Shown: positions 16,600 to 25,730, numbered from the stretch's first letter. The stretch: DNA of 64,000 nt from Prauserella aidingensis (GCF_024171865.1 NZ_JAMTCN010000002.1:1-64000); one strand, 5' to 3'. A program made the numbers and translations. The notes: generated by a model from the letters alone, not told the origin.

Positions 16600-17391
16600 T
16601 CACGGCGGCAGGAACCGCTTGGCCAGCCCCGGCGCGAGCCAGGGTTTGCGCCCGTAGGCGACGACCTTCCCGGTGAGCGCCGCGCGCGCCGGGTTGCCGC
16701 GCCCGTAGACCAGCAACAGCCAGGTCGACGGACGGGCGGAGATGCGTACGTCGGGGCGCCCGCTTTCGCCGATGGTCAGCGCGCCGTCGCGGAACGCGTA
16801 GATCTGCATGGGGCCGCCGCGGAGTCGCACGTGATACGTCGCCGTGTGGCCCGCCGCGGCGTCGTGGTCGATCCAGCCCGGCATGATCTGGTGCATGCCG
16901 GTCAGCACCATCGGCACGTGCTCGGGGTCGATCGGCCACGACCTGCCGAGGGCGGCGGCGATGTCGTGGCCGTGCACGATGAACTCGCCGATCAGTGTGC
17001 CGAGGGAACGGTCGACGCGGATCTCCTGGTCACCGTCGAACATCATCCGCGCGTCCGGGCCGAGCTCGTCGATCGTGGCGAGGAAGTCGTCGAGGTCGGC
17101 GCGCAACATGCCCGCGAGCGTGCCGAGGTCGTCGACGGGTAGCGAGGCGATCTGCTGGTCGTTGAACGCGGGCAGTTCGGCCGCGCGCGACGGCCACGTC
17201 CCCTGCCCGCGTGCCAGGTCGCGGTAGCGCCGCGGTTCCATCGCGACGTGGCCGAAGACGTCGGCGATCGTCCACGGCGGAGTCGCCGGCACCGGGACGG
17301 CCGGGTCGACGACCGACAGTGCGAGGTCGATGAACTGCCTTGCAACCGTTCGGGCCGCCTCGGCCGTGGGTTCCACGGTCGGTTCGAGCAT
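16600..17391 (-). CDS. Mycothiol-dependent maleylpyruvate isomerase-like protein
   Basis: This 263-aa protein has an N-terminal DinB-like four-helix domain: TIADVFGHVAMEPRRYRDLA and LIGEFIVHGHDIAAALGRSW, the latter carrying the HxxD/H-H metal pattern of the TIGR03083/MDMPI_N families. It is followed by a C-terminal sterol-carrier-like domain (YHVRLRGGPMQIYAFRDG ... RISARPSTWLLLVYGRGNP). Such two-domain proteins are abundant in mycothiol producers, and few have known substrates. It is divergent from the next DinB-fold gene at 17517. Confidence 0.8.
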   Translation of the reverse strand: MLEPTVEPTAEAARTVARQFIDLALSVVDPAVPVPATPPWTIADVFGHVAMEPRRYRDLARGQGTWPSRAAELPAFNDQQIASLPVDDLGTLAGMLRADLDDFLATIDELGPDARMMFDGDQEIRVDRSLGTLIGEFIVHGHDIAAALGRSWPIDPEHVPMVLTGMHQIMPGWIDHDAAAGHTATYHVRLRGGPMQIYAFRDGALTIGESGRPDVRISARPSTWLLLVYGRGNPARAALTGKVVAYGRKPWLAPGLAKRFLPP

Positions 17392-17516
17392 GGCTGCGGG
17401 ACTCCCGGTTTCCGGTGGACACGGCGTCGTGAACTGTCACGAACCGTATCGGACGTGCCGGGGGCGGACTAGGGTCGCCGATCACGCCGATCACGCCGAC
17501 GACGAACGAGGAGACG

Positions 17517-18071
17517 ATGCCGATGTCCGATATGGACACCGTCGACGAACAGGGCCGGACAGAGCCTCCGCTGGAGGGCGGGGAGGAGGACCAGCTGCTC
17601 GGCTTTCTCGACTATCAGCGGCAGACACTCGAGTGGAAGTGTTCGCGGCTGGGCGATGAAGCCCTGCGCGCGACGACGTCGGCCTCTGCGATGACCCTGG
17701 GTGGGCTGCTCAAGCACATGGCTTTCGTCGAGGATCACTGGTTCTCGCGCAGGCTGCACGGCCTGCCTGCCGAGCTGCCGTGGGATGCGGTCGACTGGGC
17801 CCGCGATCCGGACTGGGACTGGCGCAGCGCAGCGGACGACACTCCGGAGCAGTTGCTGGCTCTGTGGAAGGATGCCGTGGACGCCTCGCGCAGGCTCACC
17901 GCGGAGGCGCTCGCCGACGGCGGCTTCGAACGGCTCGCCGACGCCCCCTGGCCGGACGGGCGCGCGCCCAATCTGCGGTGGATCGTGCTGCACATGATCG
18001 AGGAGTACGCCCGCCACAACGGCCACGCCGACCTGCTGCGGGAGTCGATCGACGGCGAGACCGGCGAATGA
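17517..18071 (+). CDS. DinB/DUF664-family metal-dependent protein
   Basis: This 184-aa four-helix-bundle protein of the DinB superfamily has MTLGGLLKHMAFVEDHWFSR and RWIVLHMIEEYARHNGHADL, which supply the three conserved metal-binding histidines. These proteins are probable thiol-dependent transferases or detoxifying enzymes in mycothiol producers. GAGGAG lies 9 nt before ATG 17517 (a second ATG at 17523 is possible). Its stop overlaps the next start (ATGA at 18068), so the two genes are translationally coupled. Confidence 0.88.
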   Translation: MPMSDMDTVDEQGRTEPPLEGGEEDQLLGFLDYQRQTLEWKCSRLGDEALRATTSASAMTLGGLLKHMAFVEDHWFSRRLHGLPAELPWDAVDWARDPDWDWRSAADDTPEQLLALWKDAVDASRRLTAEALADGGFERLADAPWPDGRAPNLRWIVLHMIEEYARHNGHADLLRESIDGETGE

Positions 18072-18466
18072 GCCGCACGGGAGCGCTGCACCACCTCGAA
18101 CTGTGGGTCGGGGACCTCGCCGCGGCCGAACGGGAGTGGGGCTGGCTGCTCGGCGAGCTCGGCTACGTGTGCGCCGACCGTTGGCGTGACGGCCAGAGCT
18201 GGCGCCATCCGACGTCCGGCTACGTCGTGCTGGAGGCGGGCCCGGACCGTTCCGGTGACCACGACCGGCTGCGCGCGGGCATGAACCATGTGGCGTTCTG
18301 GGCCGGGGCGCGTGCCGACGTCGACCGACTCGCCGCCGAGGCGCCCGCCCACGGTTGGCGGCTGCTGTTCGCCGACCGCCATCCCTACGCGGGCGGCCCC
18401 GACCACTACGGCGCGTTCCTCGAGAACGGCGAGGGCTTCGAGGTCGAACTCGTCGCGGAGGCGTGA
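18068..18466 (+). CDS. VOC-superfamily (glyoxalase-like) protein
   Basis: This 132-aa single vicinal-oxygen-chelate domain has LHHLELWVGDLAAAEREWGW at the start, MNHVAFWAGARADVDRLAAE in the middle, and AFLENGEGFEVELVAE at the end, giving His/His/Glu metal ligands. It is coupled to the DinB-fold gene by a 4-bp ATGA overlap; both families act on small electrophiles or antibiotics, so a joint detoxification function is likely (inference). The first 21-bp repeat unit begins 13 nt after its stop. Confidence 0.88.
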   Translation: MSRTGALHHLELWVGDLAAAEREWGWLLGELGYVCADRWRDGQSWRHPTSGYVVLEAGPDRSGDHDRLRAGMNHVAFWAGARADVDRLAAEAPAHGWRLLFADRHPYAGGPDHYGAFLENGEGFEVELVAEA

Positions 18467-18478
18467 CCGCCCGCGAAT

Positions 18479-18620
18479 GCGCAACACGCGCCCCTGAATG
18501 CGCAACACGAGCCCCCGGAACCGCAACACGGCCCCGCGAATGCGCAACACGCGCTTCCGGAAGTCGCAACACGACCCCCTGGAACCGCAACACGGGCCCC
18601 TGGATGCGCAACACGCGGGG
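18479..18620. repeat. 21-bp repeat array C (7 units)
   Basis: Seven units with core CGCAACACG run from 13 nt after the VOC stop. Six keep the 21-bp spacing; one has an extra base. Orientation is CGCAACACG on plus. Opposite-orientation array D lies 210 bp further on. Confidence 0.85.
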
Positions 18621-18632
18621 AAAGGGAAAGGG

Positions 18633-18669
18633 GGCGCCGGCCCTTGCTGGGGGTCCAAGGGCCGGCGCC
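18633..18669 (+). terminator. 14-bp perfect hairpin after array C
   Basis: GGCGCCGGCCCTTG and CAAGGGCCGGCGCC pair perfectly around a 9-nt loop, 13 nt after the repeat array. It is a likely terminator of the DinB-VOC transcript, without a T tract. The ~500 bp from here to nhaA contain only array D and no gene I can support. Confidence 0.7.
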
Positions 18670-18830
18670 GGCGCGCCCTCTGGGGGAGGGGAGGGTGCGC
18701 ACGTGGAAAGAGTGACCCCGCGGCCGTCCATGACGCACACCCACGAAACTCACCCGGATGAGTGATGGGTTCGGAGCGAGCCGCCGTACGTCCGCGGCCG
18801 ACCACCGCCCGTCCCCTGAACACGACCGCC

Positions 18831-18872
18831 GTGTTGCGGTTTCGGGGGCGCGTGTTGTGGATCCCGGGGCCC
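18831..18872. repeat. 21-bp repeat array D (2 units)
   Basis: Two consecutive units, GTGTTGCGG and GTGTTGTGG cores, lie in the long leader region of nhaA, about 300 bp before the gene. Its orientation is opposite to array C. Confidence 0.75.
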
Positions 18873-19172
18873 GTGGCGGCGGGCTCGGCTCGGCCGAGGT
18901 GTGCACAGCGTGACCGTGGCGTCGCCGTGCGTCCTGCTCACAGCGCGCGAGCGGGCACAGAGGTACATGTCACAGGGTGTCACCGGATAGCGCGCGTACC
19001 GTCGACATCCGGCGAAACGACCTGGTCACCATGTCAAGTCGCAGCAGTTCGCGCTCGGCCGAGACGCCGTCGAGGGACTAGTGTTCCTGTGCGCGGCCAC
19101 TATCCTGGCGGCCAGGTGCGCCGGGAAGTCTGGTCGGCAATGGTCTTGACCGCTGCCTTCCCTGGAGTGTGA

Positions 19173-20489
19173 ATGTCGCAATCGTCTTCCCACGACTACG
19201 ACACGTTCGGTCGCGGATCGTGGTCGGAGACCCGCCGGATCGGTAACATCCTGCGCAAGGAGACCGTCGGCGGTGCGCTGCTGATCATCGGCGCCGTGCT
19301 CGCGCTGATCTGGGCGAACTCGCCCTGGTCAGAGGCGTATCAGTCGATGGTGTCGTACAAGATCGGCCCGGAGACGCTGCACCTGGATCTGACGATCGCC
19401 CACTGGGCTTCCGACGGCCTGCTGGCGATCTTCTTCTTCGTCGTCGGCCTCGAGCTCAAACGCGAGTTCGTCGCCGGTGACCTGCGGGACATCCGCAAGG
19501 CGATCGTGCCGGTCGTCGCCGCGATCGGCGGTGTCATCGCTCCGGCCCTGATCTACGTCGCCTTCAACGTCGGCGGCGCGATGGAGGGCTGGGCCATCCC
19601 GACGGCCACGGACATCGCGTTCGCGGTGGCCATCCTCGCGGTCGCCGGGCCGTTCCTGCCCGCCGCGCTGCGCATGTTCCTGCTGACGCTCGCGGTCGTC
19701 GACGACCTCATCGCGATCATGATCATCGCGATCTTTTTCACCGACGACCTGGCGATCGTTCCGCTGCTGCTCGCGCTCGTCCCGCTGGGCATCTTCACGT
19801 TCCTGGTGCAGAAGCGGGTGCGCTCGTGGTACCTGCTGCTGCCACTCGCCATCGTGACCTGGGCGCTCGTCCACGCGTCCGGTGTGCACGCGACCATCGC
19901 GGGTGTCGCGCTCGGCATGGTCGTTCCGGTGATCCGCAGCGAGAAGGCGGGAGGCCCGGACGCCGGTCCCGGCCTCGCCGAGCACTTCGAGCACCGCTTC
20001 CGCCCGCTGTCGGCGGGTGTCGCCGTGCCGATCTTCGCCTTCATGGCGGCCGGTGTGCCGATCGGCGGGTTCTCGGGCCTGATCGAGTCCTGGCAGGAGC
20101 CGGTCTCGCTGGGCGTCATGGCCGGTCTCGTGCTCGGTAAGACCATCGGCATCGTCGGCGGTACGTGGCTCGCCACGAAGCTCACCGGGGGCCGCATGGC
20201 CGAAGGGCTCAACTGGATCGACGCCGTCGGACTCGCCCTGCTCGGCGGCATCGGCTTCACGGTGAGTCTGCTCATCGGCGAACTCGCCTTCGGCGCAGGT
20301 ACGCCACAGGACGACCATGTCCGCATCGCGATCCTCTCCGGTTCGATCCTGGCCGCCCTGCTGGGCACGGCCATACTCCGGGCACGCAACCGCGTGTACA
20401 AGCGGATCCACGAGTTGGAGAACCGGGACGAGGACGCCGACGGCGTGCCTGACGTCTACCAGACCGGACGCGACGACTCGTCGAAGTGA
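19173..20489 (+). CDS. nhaA: Na+/H+ antiporter NhaA
   Basis: This 438-aa polytopic inner-membrane protein exchanges Na+ (or Li+) for protons. NhaA landmarks are present: [20 protein letters not shown] (TM1), [20 protein letters not shown] (TM2), [13 protein letters not shown] with T146-D147, [20 protein letters not shown] with the D177-D178 transport pair, and [19 protein letters not shown] 19173 is preceded by GGAG. A perfect 14-bp terminator follows the stop at once. The ~300-bp gene-free leader is longer than usual and holds repeat array D. Confidence 0.96.
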   Translation: MSQSSSHDYDTFGRGSWSETRRIGNILRKETVGGALLIIGAVLALIWANSPWSEAYQSMVSYKIGPETLHLDLTIAHWASDGLLAIFFFVVGLELKREFVAGDLRDIRKAIVPVVAAIGGVIAPALIYVAFNVGGAMEGWAIPTATDIAFAVAILAVAGPFLPAALRMFLLTLAVVDDLIAIMIIAIFFTDDLAIVPLLLALVPLGIFTFLVQKRVRSWYLLLPLAIVTWALVHASGVHATIAGVALGMVVPVIRSEKAGGPDAGPGLAEHFEHRFRPLSAGVAVPIFAFMAAGVPIGGFSGLIESWQEPVSLGVMAGLVLGKTIGIVGGTWLATKLTGGRMAEGLNWIDAVGLALLGGIGFTVSLLIGELAFGAGTPQDDHVRIAILSGSILAALLGTAILRARNRVYKRIHELENRDEDADGVPDVYQTGRDDSSK

Positions 20490-20496
20490 CCGCAGG

Positions 20497-20534
20497 CCTC
20501 GGCCCCGGGGGAACCCGCTTCCCCGGGGCCGAGG
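20497..20534 (+). terminator. Terminator of nhaA
   Basis: CCTCGGCCCCGGGG and CCCCGGGGCCGAGG form a perfect 14-bp stem with a 10-nt loop, 7 nt after the nhaA stop. Confidence 0.8.
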
Positions 20535-20662
20535 TGTGTCCGGGGCCGGTCGTCTCGCACCGGCCGCTCTCGCACCGGGTCGTTTCGCGCCGCGCAGTCT
20601 CGCACCGCCCGCGCCGCCCGCAGCGTTCGCCGCGGGCGGCCTCGGTCCGGCACACTCGCGGG

Positions 20663-21295
20663 GTGACGACCGACAGCGCGCGTTGGCAGCGGTACTGGGA
20701 CGAACACGCCGGCGACTACGACCGGCAGATGACCGCCTGGGACCGGAGGCTCTTCGGCGATTCGCGCACCTGGGCGGTGTCGCGGGCGCGGGGCGACGTG
20801 CTCGAGGTGGCCGTCGGCACCGGCCTCAATCTGCCGCTGTACCCCGAGGGCACGCGGCTTACCGGCATCGACATCTCCTCGGGCATGCTTGACCGCGCCC
20901 GGGACCGGGCCGCGCAGCTCGGCCGTGACGTGACGCTCCGGCATGCGGGTGCCGAGCGGCTGCCGTCACCGGACGCGTCGTTCGACACGGTGGTCTGCAC
21001 CTTCGGGCTGTGCGCCATCCCCGACCACGACGCCGCGCTCGGCGAGATGGCTCGGGTGCTCCGGCCCGGCGGACGGCTGATCCTCGTCGACCACGTCGCG
21101 GGCAGCTCCCGGGTCGTCCGGCTGCTGCAGCGGCTGCTGGAAACCGTCACCGTCCGCCAGGCCGGCGAACACTTCCTGCGCAGGCCGTTCGAACTGCTCG
21201 CGGGTCATGGCTTCGACGTCGTCGAGCGCGAGCGGTTCAAGGCCGGCCTCGTCGAACGGCTCGTCGCCACGGCCGGCCCCGTCACATCGCCCTGA
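20663..21295 (+). CDS. SAM-dependent class I methyltransferase (UbiE/Methyltransf_11 type)
   Basis: This 210-aa protein starts at GTG 20663; CACACT lies 6 nt upstream and no ribosome-binding site is visible, so a leaderless start is likely. Motif I VLEVAVGTGLNLPLYP, motif post-I LTGIDISSGMLDRA, and VLRPGGRLILVDHVAGSS are typical of small-molecule C- or S-methyltransferases. The acceptor is unknown. Its 3' end overlaps the convergent gene by 14 bp. Confidence 0.85.
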   Translation: MTTDSARWQRYWDEHAGDYDRQMTAWDRRLFGDSRTWAVSRARGDVLEVAVGTGLNLPLYPEGTRLTGIDISSGMLDRARDRAAQLGRDVTLRHAGAERLPSPDASFDTVVCTFGLCAIPDHDAALGEMARVLRPGGRLILVDHVAGSSRVVRLLQRLLETVTVRQAGEHFLRRPFELLAGHGFDVVERERFKAGLVERLVATAGPVTSP

Positions 21296-22100
21296 GCACG
21301 GGCAGGAGCTGCTGCTCCTCGTGGTCGAGGTGGCGTTCGAGTTCGCCTGCGAGCCGTTCGACCTCGGCGCGTGCGGTGTCCCGGGACTCGTCGCGGACGG
21401 CGGCCTGAATCGCGGCGGTGAGGTCCGCGACCCTGTCGTGTTCGCTGCGCAACCGCGCGAGGGTGTCGGCCAGCTCCGGGTGCCTGGCCCCGATGGCCTC
21501 GAACAGTCCCATGTCCTCGCCGACGTGGTGGTTGTGCAGTCCCTGGCACAGCGTCAGACAGTTGATGCGCAGCTGCACCCCCAGCACCGGTCCCGACCCG
21601 GCCAGTTCCTTCCTGATCAGCGTGAGCTCCCGCCGGAAGCCGTCGTGGACGCCGACCAGCATGTCCGCGAGCGAACCACCGCCCGGTGGCCCGTCGGCGG
21701 CCGGTGCCAGCGCGACGACCGGCAGGGTTCGCGTGGTCCTGCGCTGGTAGTCGTCGAAGCCGGGCTCGGCCTCGACGAGGCGCGCGAACACGGTGTCACG
21801 CTCCTCGCCGTCGAGCACCTCGGCGTGGGCGTCGTAGGTGAACGCGCCGTCCTCGACGGTCACGCTCGGGTCGGCGCTGATGTTGTGGAACCAGTCCGGA
21901 TGCCGGCCCGAGCCGGCTGCCGAGGCGACCACCAGCAGGCGCTCGCCGTCGGGGAAATAGCCCAGCGGAGTGGTGTGCCGCAGGCCGCTCTTCGAGCCGG
22001 TCGTGGTGAGCAGCAACAGTCTGGCGTCGGCGAACATGCCGCCGACACGGCCGTGGTTGCCGCGGAACTCGTCGATAATGGGTTGGTTGACATCGTTCAT
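21282..22100 (-). CDS. Deazaflavin-type nitroreductase (Ddn) fused to a hemerythrin domain
   Basis: This 272-aa protein starts at ATG 22100. Residues ~1-140 are a Ddn/PNPOx-like split barrel: NHGRVGGMFADARLLLLTTT, GLRHTTPLGYFPDGERLLVV, ASAAGSGRHPDWFHNISADP, the F420 binding family of actinobacteria. Residues ~150-272 are an all-helical hemerythrin/HHE domain with iron ligands in LCQGLHNHHVGEDMGLFEAI, LRSEHDRV and HLDHEEQQLLPVL. Hemerythrin domains bind O2 or NO through a di-iron centre, so the fusion may couple F420H2 to O2 or NO chemistry (inference). A 12-bp inverted repeat lies just upstream of the start. Confidence 0.85.
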   Translation of the reverse strand: MNDVNQPIIDEFRGNHGRVGGMFADARLLLLTTTGSKSGLRHTTPLGYFPDGERLLVVASAAGSGRHPDWFHNISADPSVTVEDGAFTYDAHAEVLDGEERDTVFARLVEAEPGFDDYQRRTTRTLPVVALAPAADGPPGGGSLADMLVGVHDGFRRELTLIRKELAGSGPVLGVQLRINCLTLCQGLHNHHVGEDMGLFEAIGARHPELADTLARLRSEHDRVADLTAAIQAAVRDESRDTARAEVERLAGELERHLDHEEQQLLPVLRAM

Positions 22101-22102
22101 GT

Positions 22103-22157
22103 GCGCACTGCTTTCGGAATGAGGTGTGAGGATGCGAACCGTCGAAAAGCAGTGCGC
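22103..22157 (-). promoter_or_regulatory. Inverted repeat before the Ddn-hemerythrin gene
   Basis: GCGCACTGCTTT (22103-22114) and AAAGCAGTGCGC (22146-22157) are perfect 12-bp inverted copies 31 nt apart. The inner copy starts 3 nt before the ATG at 22100. It could be an operator read by a dimeric repressor or a leader hairpin hiding the start codon. Confidence 0.55.
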
Positions 22158-22338
22158 CGTGGCGGGCCCCGCGCTGGTGAGCAGCTCCGGGGCCACCGCG
22201 CGATCACGCGATGGCCGGGAACCTCTCTCGTGCGTGGCCACGCATGGCCGACCCGGCAGTCACCGAGCCGACGTTAGCGGACGTGTTCCGAGGCGCGCAA
22301 CGCTCGCGTCGGAGCGGCACAGGTCGTAGGCTCGGGGC

Positions 22339-23130
22339 GTGCAGAACGGCGACGGAATGCGAGGTCCGGTGTCCACTCAGGACTCAGACGGCCCACGCAT
22401 GAGCGGACCGCGCGTCGCACTGTTTCCCACGTGCCTGACCGACACGGCGTTTCCCGAGACCGGCAAGGCCATGGTGCGCCTGCTCGAACGGCTCGGGTGT
22501 GACGTCGACTTCCCACTGGACCAGACGTGCTGCGGGCAGATGCACTTCAACACCGGCTACGCCGAGCTGGCCCGGCCGATGGCGCGCGCCTACGCCGACG
22601 TGTTCGACGGCTACGACTACGTGGTGGCACCGTCGGGTTCGTGCGCGGGCATGGTGCGGGAGATCCACCCGACGCTGTGCCCCACCTCGCCCGCCGTGGA
22701 GCGCACGTACGAGCTGAGCGAGTTCCTGGTGGACGTGCTCGGCGTCGTCGACGTGGGCGCGCACTTCCCGCACCGTGTCACGTACCACCCGACGTGCCAC
22801 TCGCTGCGCATGCTCGGCGTCGGCGACAAGCCGCTGAGCCTGCTGCGCGCCGTCTCCGGGCTGGAGCTGGTCCCGCTGCCGCAGGCCGAGCAGTGTTGCG
22901 GTTTCGGTGGCACGTTCGCGCTCAAGAACGCCGAGACCTCCACCGCCATGCTCGCGGACAAGATGCGCTGTGTGCAGGACACCGGCGCGCAGGTCGTGAC
23001 TGCGGGCGACAACTCGTGCCTGATGCAGATCGGCGGTGGGCTGTCCCGGCTGCAGGCGGGGGTGCGCCCGGTGCATCTGGCCGAGATTCTGGCGAGCACA
23101 CAGGAGGAGCCGTGGGTCGCAACCCCGTGA
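22339..23130 (+). CDS. lutA: LutA-like (Fe-S) oxidoreductase subunit, L-lactate utilisation
   Basis: This 263-aa protein (from GTG 22339) contains two CCG domains: TCCGQMHFNTGY and QCCGFGGTFALKNAET, plus YHPTCHSLRML. These are the cysteine-rich heterodisulphide-reductase-like units of LutA/GlpC/YkgE. With lutB and lutC it forms the flavin-free L-lactate dehydrogenase complex oxidising lactate to pyruvate. TAGGCT lies 6 nt before the GTG, so a leaderless start fits; ATG 22399 (MSGPRVALFP) is the alternative and matches the usual N-terminus better. Overlaps lutB by 19 bp. Confidence 0.92.
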   Translation: MQNGDGMRGPVSTQDSDGPRMSGPRVALFPTCLTDTAFPETGKAMVRLLERLGCDVDFPLDQTCCGQMHFNTGYAELARPMARAYADVFDGYDYVVAPSGSCAGMVREIHPTLCPTSPAVERTYELSEFLVDVLGVVDVGAHFPHRVTYHPTCHSLRMLGVGDKPLSLLRAVSGLELVPLPQAEQCCGFGGTFALKNAETSTAMLADKMRCVQDTGAQVVTAGDNSCLMQIGGGLSRLQAGVRPVHLAEILASTQEEPWVATP

Positions 23131-24533
23131 CATGGCTGGGAAGCCCGACCTTCCCCGACGCCGCCCGCCGTTCCCTGGGCGACACGCAACTGCGCGGCAA
23201 CCTCCGCAAGGCCACCACGACCATCCGGGGCAAACGTGAGTCCGCTGTAGCCGAGCTGGACGACTGGGAGCAGCTCCGCAGGGCGGGTGAGGCCGTCAAG
23301 GACGACGTGCTGGCGAACCTCGACACCTACCTGGAACGCCTCGAGGCCGCCGTCAGCGAACGCGGCGGCGTCGTGCACTGGGCGCGGGACGCCGAGGAGG
23401 CCAACCGCATCGTGCTCGACCTCGTCCGGCAGGAGGACGCCGACGAGGTCGTCAAGGTCAAGTCGATGGCCACCGCGGAGATCGGGCTCAACGAGGCGCT
23501 CGCCGACGGCGGGGTCGACGCGATCGAGACCGACCTCGCCGAGGTGATCGTCCAGCTGGGCGAGGACAGGCCGTCCCACATCCTCGTCCCGGCGATCCAT
23601 CGCAACCGCGCGGAGATCAAGGAGATCTTCGCGCAGATGCCCGACCCGCCGGACTCCGACGACCCCCGCGCGCTCGCCGAGGCCGCCCGCAAGTACCTGC
23701 GCCGCAAATTCCTGTCCGCCAAGGTCGCCATCTCCGGGGCGAACTTCGGCGTGGCCGACACGGGGTCGATCGTCGTGGTCGAGTCCGAGGGGAACGGCCG
23801 GATGTGCCTGACCCTCCCGGAAACGCTCATCACCGTGATGGGCGTCGAGAAGGTTCTGCCACGCTGGCAGGACCTCGAGGTGTTCCTCCAGCTGTTGCCG
23901 CGATCGTCCACGGCGGAACGGATGAACCCGTACACGTCGATCTGGTCCGGCGTGACCCCCGGCGACGGTCCGCAGAAGTTCCACCTGGTGCTGTTGGACA
24001 ACGGCCGCACGTCGACGTTGGCCGACGAGGTCGGACGGCAGGCGCTGCGGTGCATCCGGTGTTCGGCGTGCCTGAACGTCTGCCCGGTGTACGAGCGCAC
24101 AGGCGGCCAGGCGTACGGGTCGGTCTACCCGGGACCGATCGGGGCGATCCTCGCCCCACAGCTGGCCGGCGATCTGCACGACGAACAGGCCGCCTCCCTG
24201 CCGTACGCGTCGTCGCTGTGCGGAGCGTGCTACGAGGTCTGTCCTGTTCGGATCAATATTCCCGAGGTGCTGACACACCTGCGCGCGGAAGTGGTGGAGG
24301 CGAAGGGAAAGCGAACGCCCGAGGCGATGGCGATGTCGGCCGCCGCGTGGGTGTTCGGAAGCCGCAGGCGCTACGAGGCGGCGCAGAAGGCCGGGTCGCT
24401 CACGCGGTTGCTGGCGCGCGGTGGCAATCTGTCGTCGCTGCCGTGGCCCGGTTCGAAGTGGACGGACACCCGCGACGCGCCCGTGGTGCCGAAGGAATCG
24501 TTCCGCACCTGGTGGAGGCGTAATCGTGGGTAG
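23112..24533 (+). CDS. lutB: LutB-like iron-sulphur subunit, L-lactate utilisation
   Basis: This 473-aa protein starts at GTG 23112 behind AGGAGG. Residues ~60-310 are the LUD domain (VKVKSMATAEIGLNEAL, ISGANFGVADTGSIVVVESE), followed by two ferredoxin-type clusters: CIRCSACLNVCPVY and CGACYEVCPVRIN, each binding [4Fe-4S]. The order, length and overlap with lutA and lutC match the lutABC operon of B. subtilis and actinobacteria. LldF is a synonym. Confidence 0.94.
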   Translation: MGRNPVTWLGSPTFPDAARRSLGDTQLRGNLRKATTTIRGKRESAVAELDDWEQLRRAGEAVKDDVLANLDTYLERLEAAVSERGGVVHWARDAEEANRIVLDLVRQEDADEVVKVKSMATAEIGLNEALADGGVDAIETDLAEVIVQLGEDRPSHILVPAIHRNRAEIKEIFAQMPDPPDSDDPRALAEAARKYLRRKFLSAKVAISGANFGVADTGSIVVVESEGNGRMCLTLPETLITVMGVEKVLPRWQDLEVFLQLLPRSSTAERMNPYTSIWSGVTPGDGPQKFHLVLLDNGRTSTLADEVGRQALRCIRCSACLNVCPVYERTGGQAYGSVYPGPIGAILAPQLAGDLHDEQAASLPYASSLCGACYEVCPVRINIPEVLTHLRAEVVEAKGKRTPEAMAMSAAAWVFGSRRRYEAAQKAGSLTRLLARGGNLSSLPWPGSKWTDTRDAPVVPKESFRTWWRRNRG

Positions 24534-25128
24534 TGCGCGCGACGAGATCCTCGGCCGCATCCGGGCCGTCGAGCGCCCCGAGTCGCCCCCGGCGCCCCGG
24601 GACTACGACAGGGTGCGGCACGCCGACGACCCCGTCGCCCTGCTGGCCGAACGTATCGCCGACTACCGGGCCACCGTGTACCGGGCTGCCGCGCGGGAAC
24701 TGCCGTACCGGATCGCCGAACGCCTCGACGGCCGCGGAACGATCGCCGCGCCTGCGGACGTCCCCGGGGAATGGCGGGTTCCCGGGGTGTCGTGGCTGAC
24801 CGACGATCCGCCGCTCGGAGTGTCCGATCTGGAGGAAGCCGACGGTGTGCTGAGCGGCTGCGCCGTCGCGATCGCCGAGACCGGCACCATCGTGCTCGAC
24901 GCCGGCCGAGCACAGGGCAGGCGCGTGCTGACGCTCGTGCCCGACTACCACCTGTGTGTCGTGCACGCCGACCAGATCGTGGTGAGCGTCCCGGAGGCGA
25001 TCGAACGGCTCGATCCCGCGGGCCCGTTGACGTTCATCAGCGGACCGTCCGCCACCAGCGACATCGAACTCGACCGCGTCGAAGGCGTCCACGGCCCGCG
25101 CACCCTGGAAGTCCTGCTGGCCGCCTGA
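24526..25128 (+). CDS. lutC: LutC-like LUD-domain subunit, L-lactate utilisation
   Basis: This 200-aa protein starts at GTG 24526 with GGTGGAGG upstream and overlaps lutB by 8 bp. It carries the LUD core: GCAVAIAETGTIVLDAG, RRVLTLVPDYHLCVVHADQI and TFISGPSATSDIELDRVEGV, as in LutC/YkgG. It completes the lactate oxidation complex. No lactate permease or lut regulator is adjacent. The next element is repeat array E, 29 nt after the stop. Confidence 0.94.
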   Translation: MGSARDEILGRIRAVERPESPPAPRDYDRVRHADDPVALLAERIADYRATVYRAAARELPYRIAERLDGRGTIAAPADVPGEWRVPGVSWLTDDPPLGVSDLEEADGVLSGCAVAIAETGTIVLDAGRAQGRRVLTLVPDYHLCVVHADQIVVSVPEAIERLDPAGPLTFISGPSATSDIELDRVEGVHGPRTLEVLLAA

Positions 25129-25157
25129 CCTCGCGCGTGCCCGGCACCCAGCCCCGC

Positions 25158-25241
25158 GTGTTGCACTCTCGGGAGACCGTGTTGCAGATCCCGGGGCTCG
25201 TGTTGCGGATTCCGGGTGCCGTGTTGCGCATCCGGGGCGTG
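25158..25241. repeat. 21-bp repeat array E (4 units)
   Basis: Four 21-bp GTGTTGC units fill the gap between the convergent lutC and nitroreductase genes, ending 1 nt before the latter's stop codon (25243). The opposite-orientation array F flanks the other side of the nitroreductase/TetR pair. Confidence 0.85.
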
Positions 25242-25242
25242 G

Positions 25243-25701
25243 TCAGGCGGCGTGGCGGCGAGTGATCCGGAACACGGGGACGCCCGGAGCGGCAGCGAGC
25301 AGGTCGGCGTCCGACGACGTCGCGTCGATCCCGTCGAAGAACGCGCCGACCTCCCAGCCCCATCGTCCGAGGTAGGCGCGGAGGATCGGTGACTTCTGCT
25401 CGTCGCCGAGTTCGACCGCCTCGAACCACTCGACCCTGCGACCGACACGGAGCGTGCCCTCGCCCGCCGCCCGCAGATTCCGCGCCCACTGCGTGTGCCC
25501 GCGCGCGGCCACGAGGTGCCGCTCGCCGTCGATGACCAGCATGTTCACCGGCACGGATCGCCATTCCCCCGTCTTTCGGCCGCGTACCGACAGCACCCTG
25601 CTGCCCCACAGGCTGACGCCCATCCGCGTCAGCCGCGCCACGACGGCGTTGAACGCCACCGCGGATCGTGTCGGTTCCAGGTAGCGCACGTTCTCGGTCA
25701 C
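25243..25701 (-). CDS. Deazaflavin-dependent nitroreductase-family protein
   Basis: This 152-aa protein starts at GTG 25701 behind GAGGAG. The split-barrel pattern VLSVRGRKTGEWRSVPVNML, then VAARGHTQWARNLRAAGEGT and RVGRRVEWFEAVEL, is that of the Ddn/Rv3547 family, which use F420H2 to reduce quinones or nitro compounds. It is divergent from a TetR gene with two palindromic operator candidates in the shared gap, so it is probably under that repressor's control. Confidence 0.85.
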   Translation of the reverse strand: MTENVRYLEPTRSAVAFNAVVARLTRMGVSLWGSRVLSVRGRKTGEWRSVPVNMLVIDGERHLVAARGHTQWARNLRAAGEGTLRVGRRVEWFEAVELGDEQKSPILRAYLGRWGWEVGAFFDGIDATSSDADLLAAAPGVPVFRITRRHAA

Positions 25702-25730
25702 GACTACTCCTCGAGATCGGTCGTCTGATT

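Noticed and set aside
14912-16939. Long minus-strand frame opposite the SDR gene
   Set aside because: Overlaps the supported GNAT, SDR and isomerase-like genes in other frames; composition is that of a GC shadow.
18873-19172. Riboswitch in the long nhaA leader
   Set aside because: No conserved riboswitch core could be recognised by eye. A covariance-model search would decide; a significant hit would change this.
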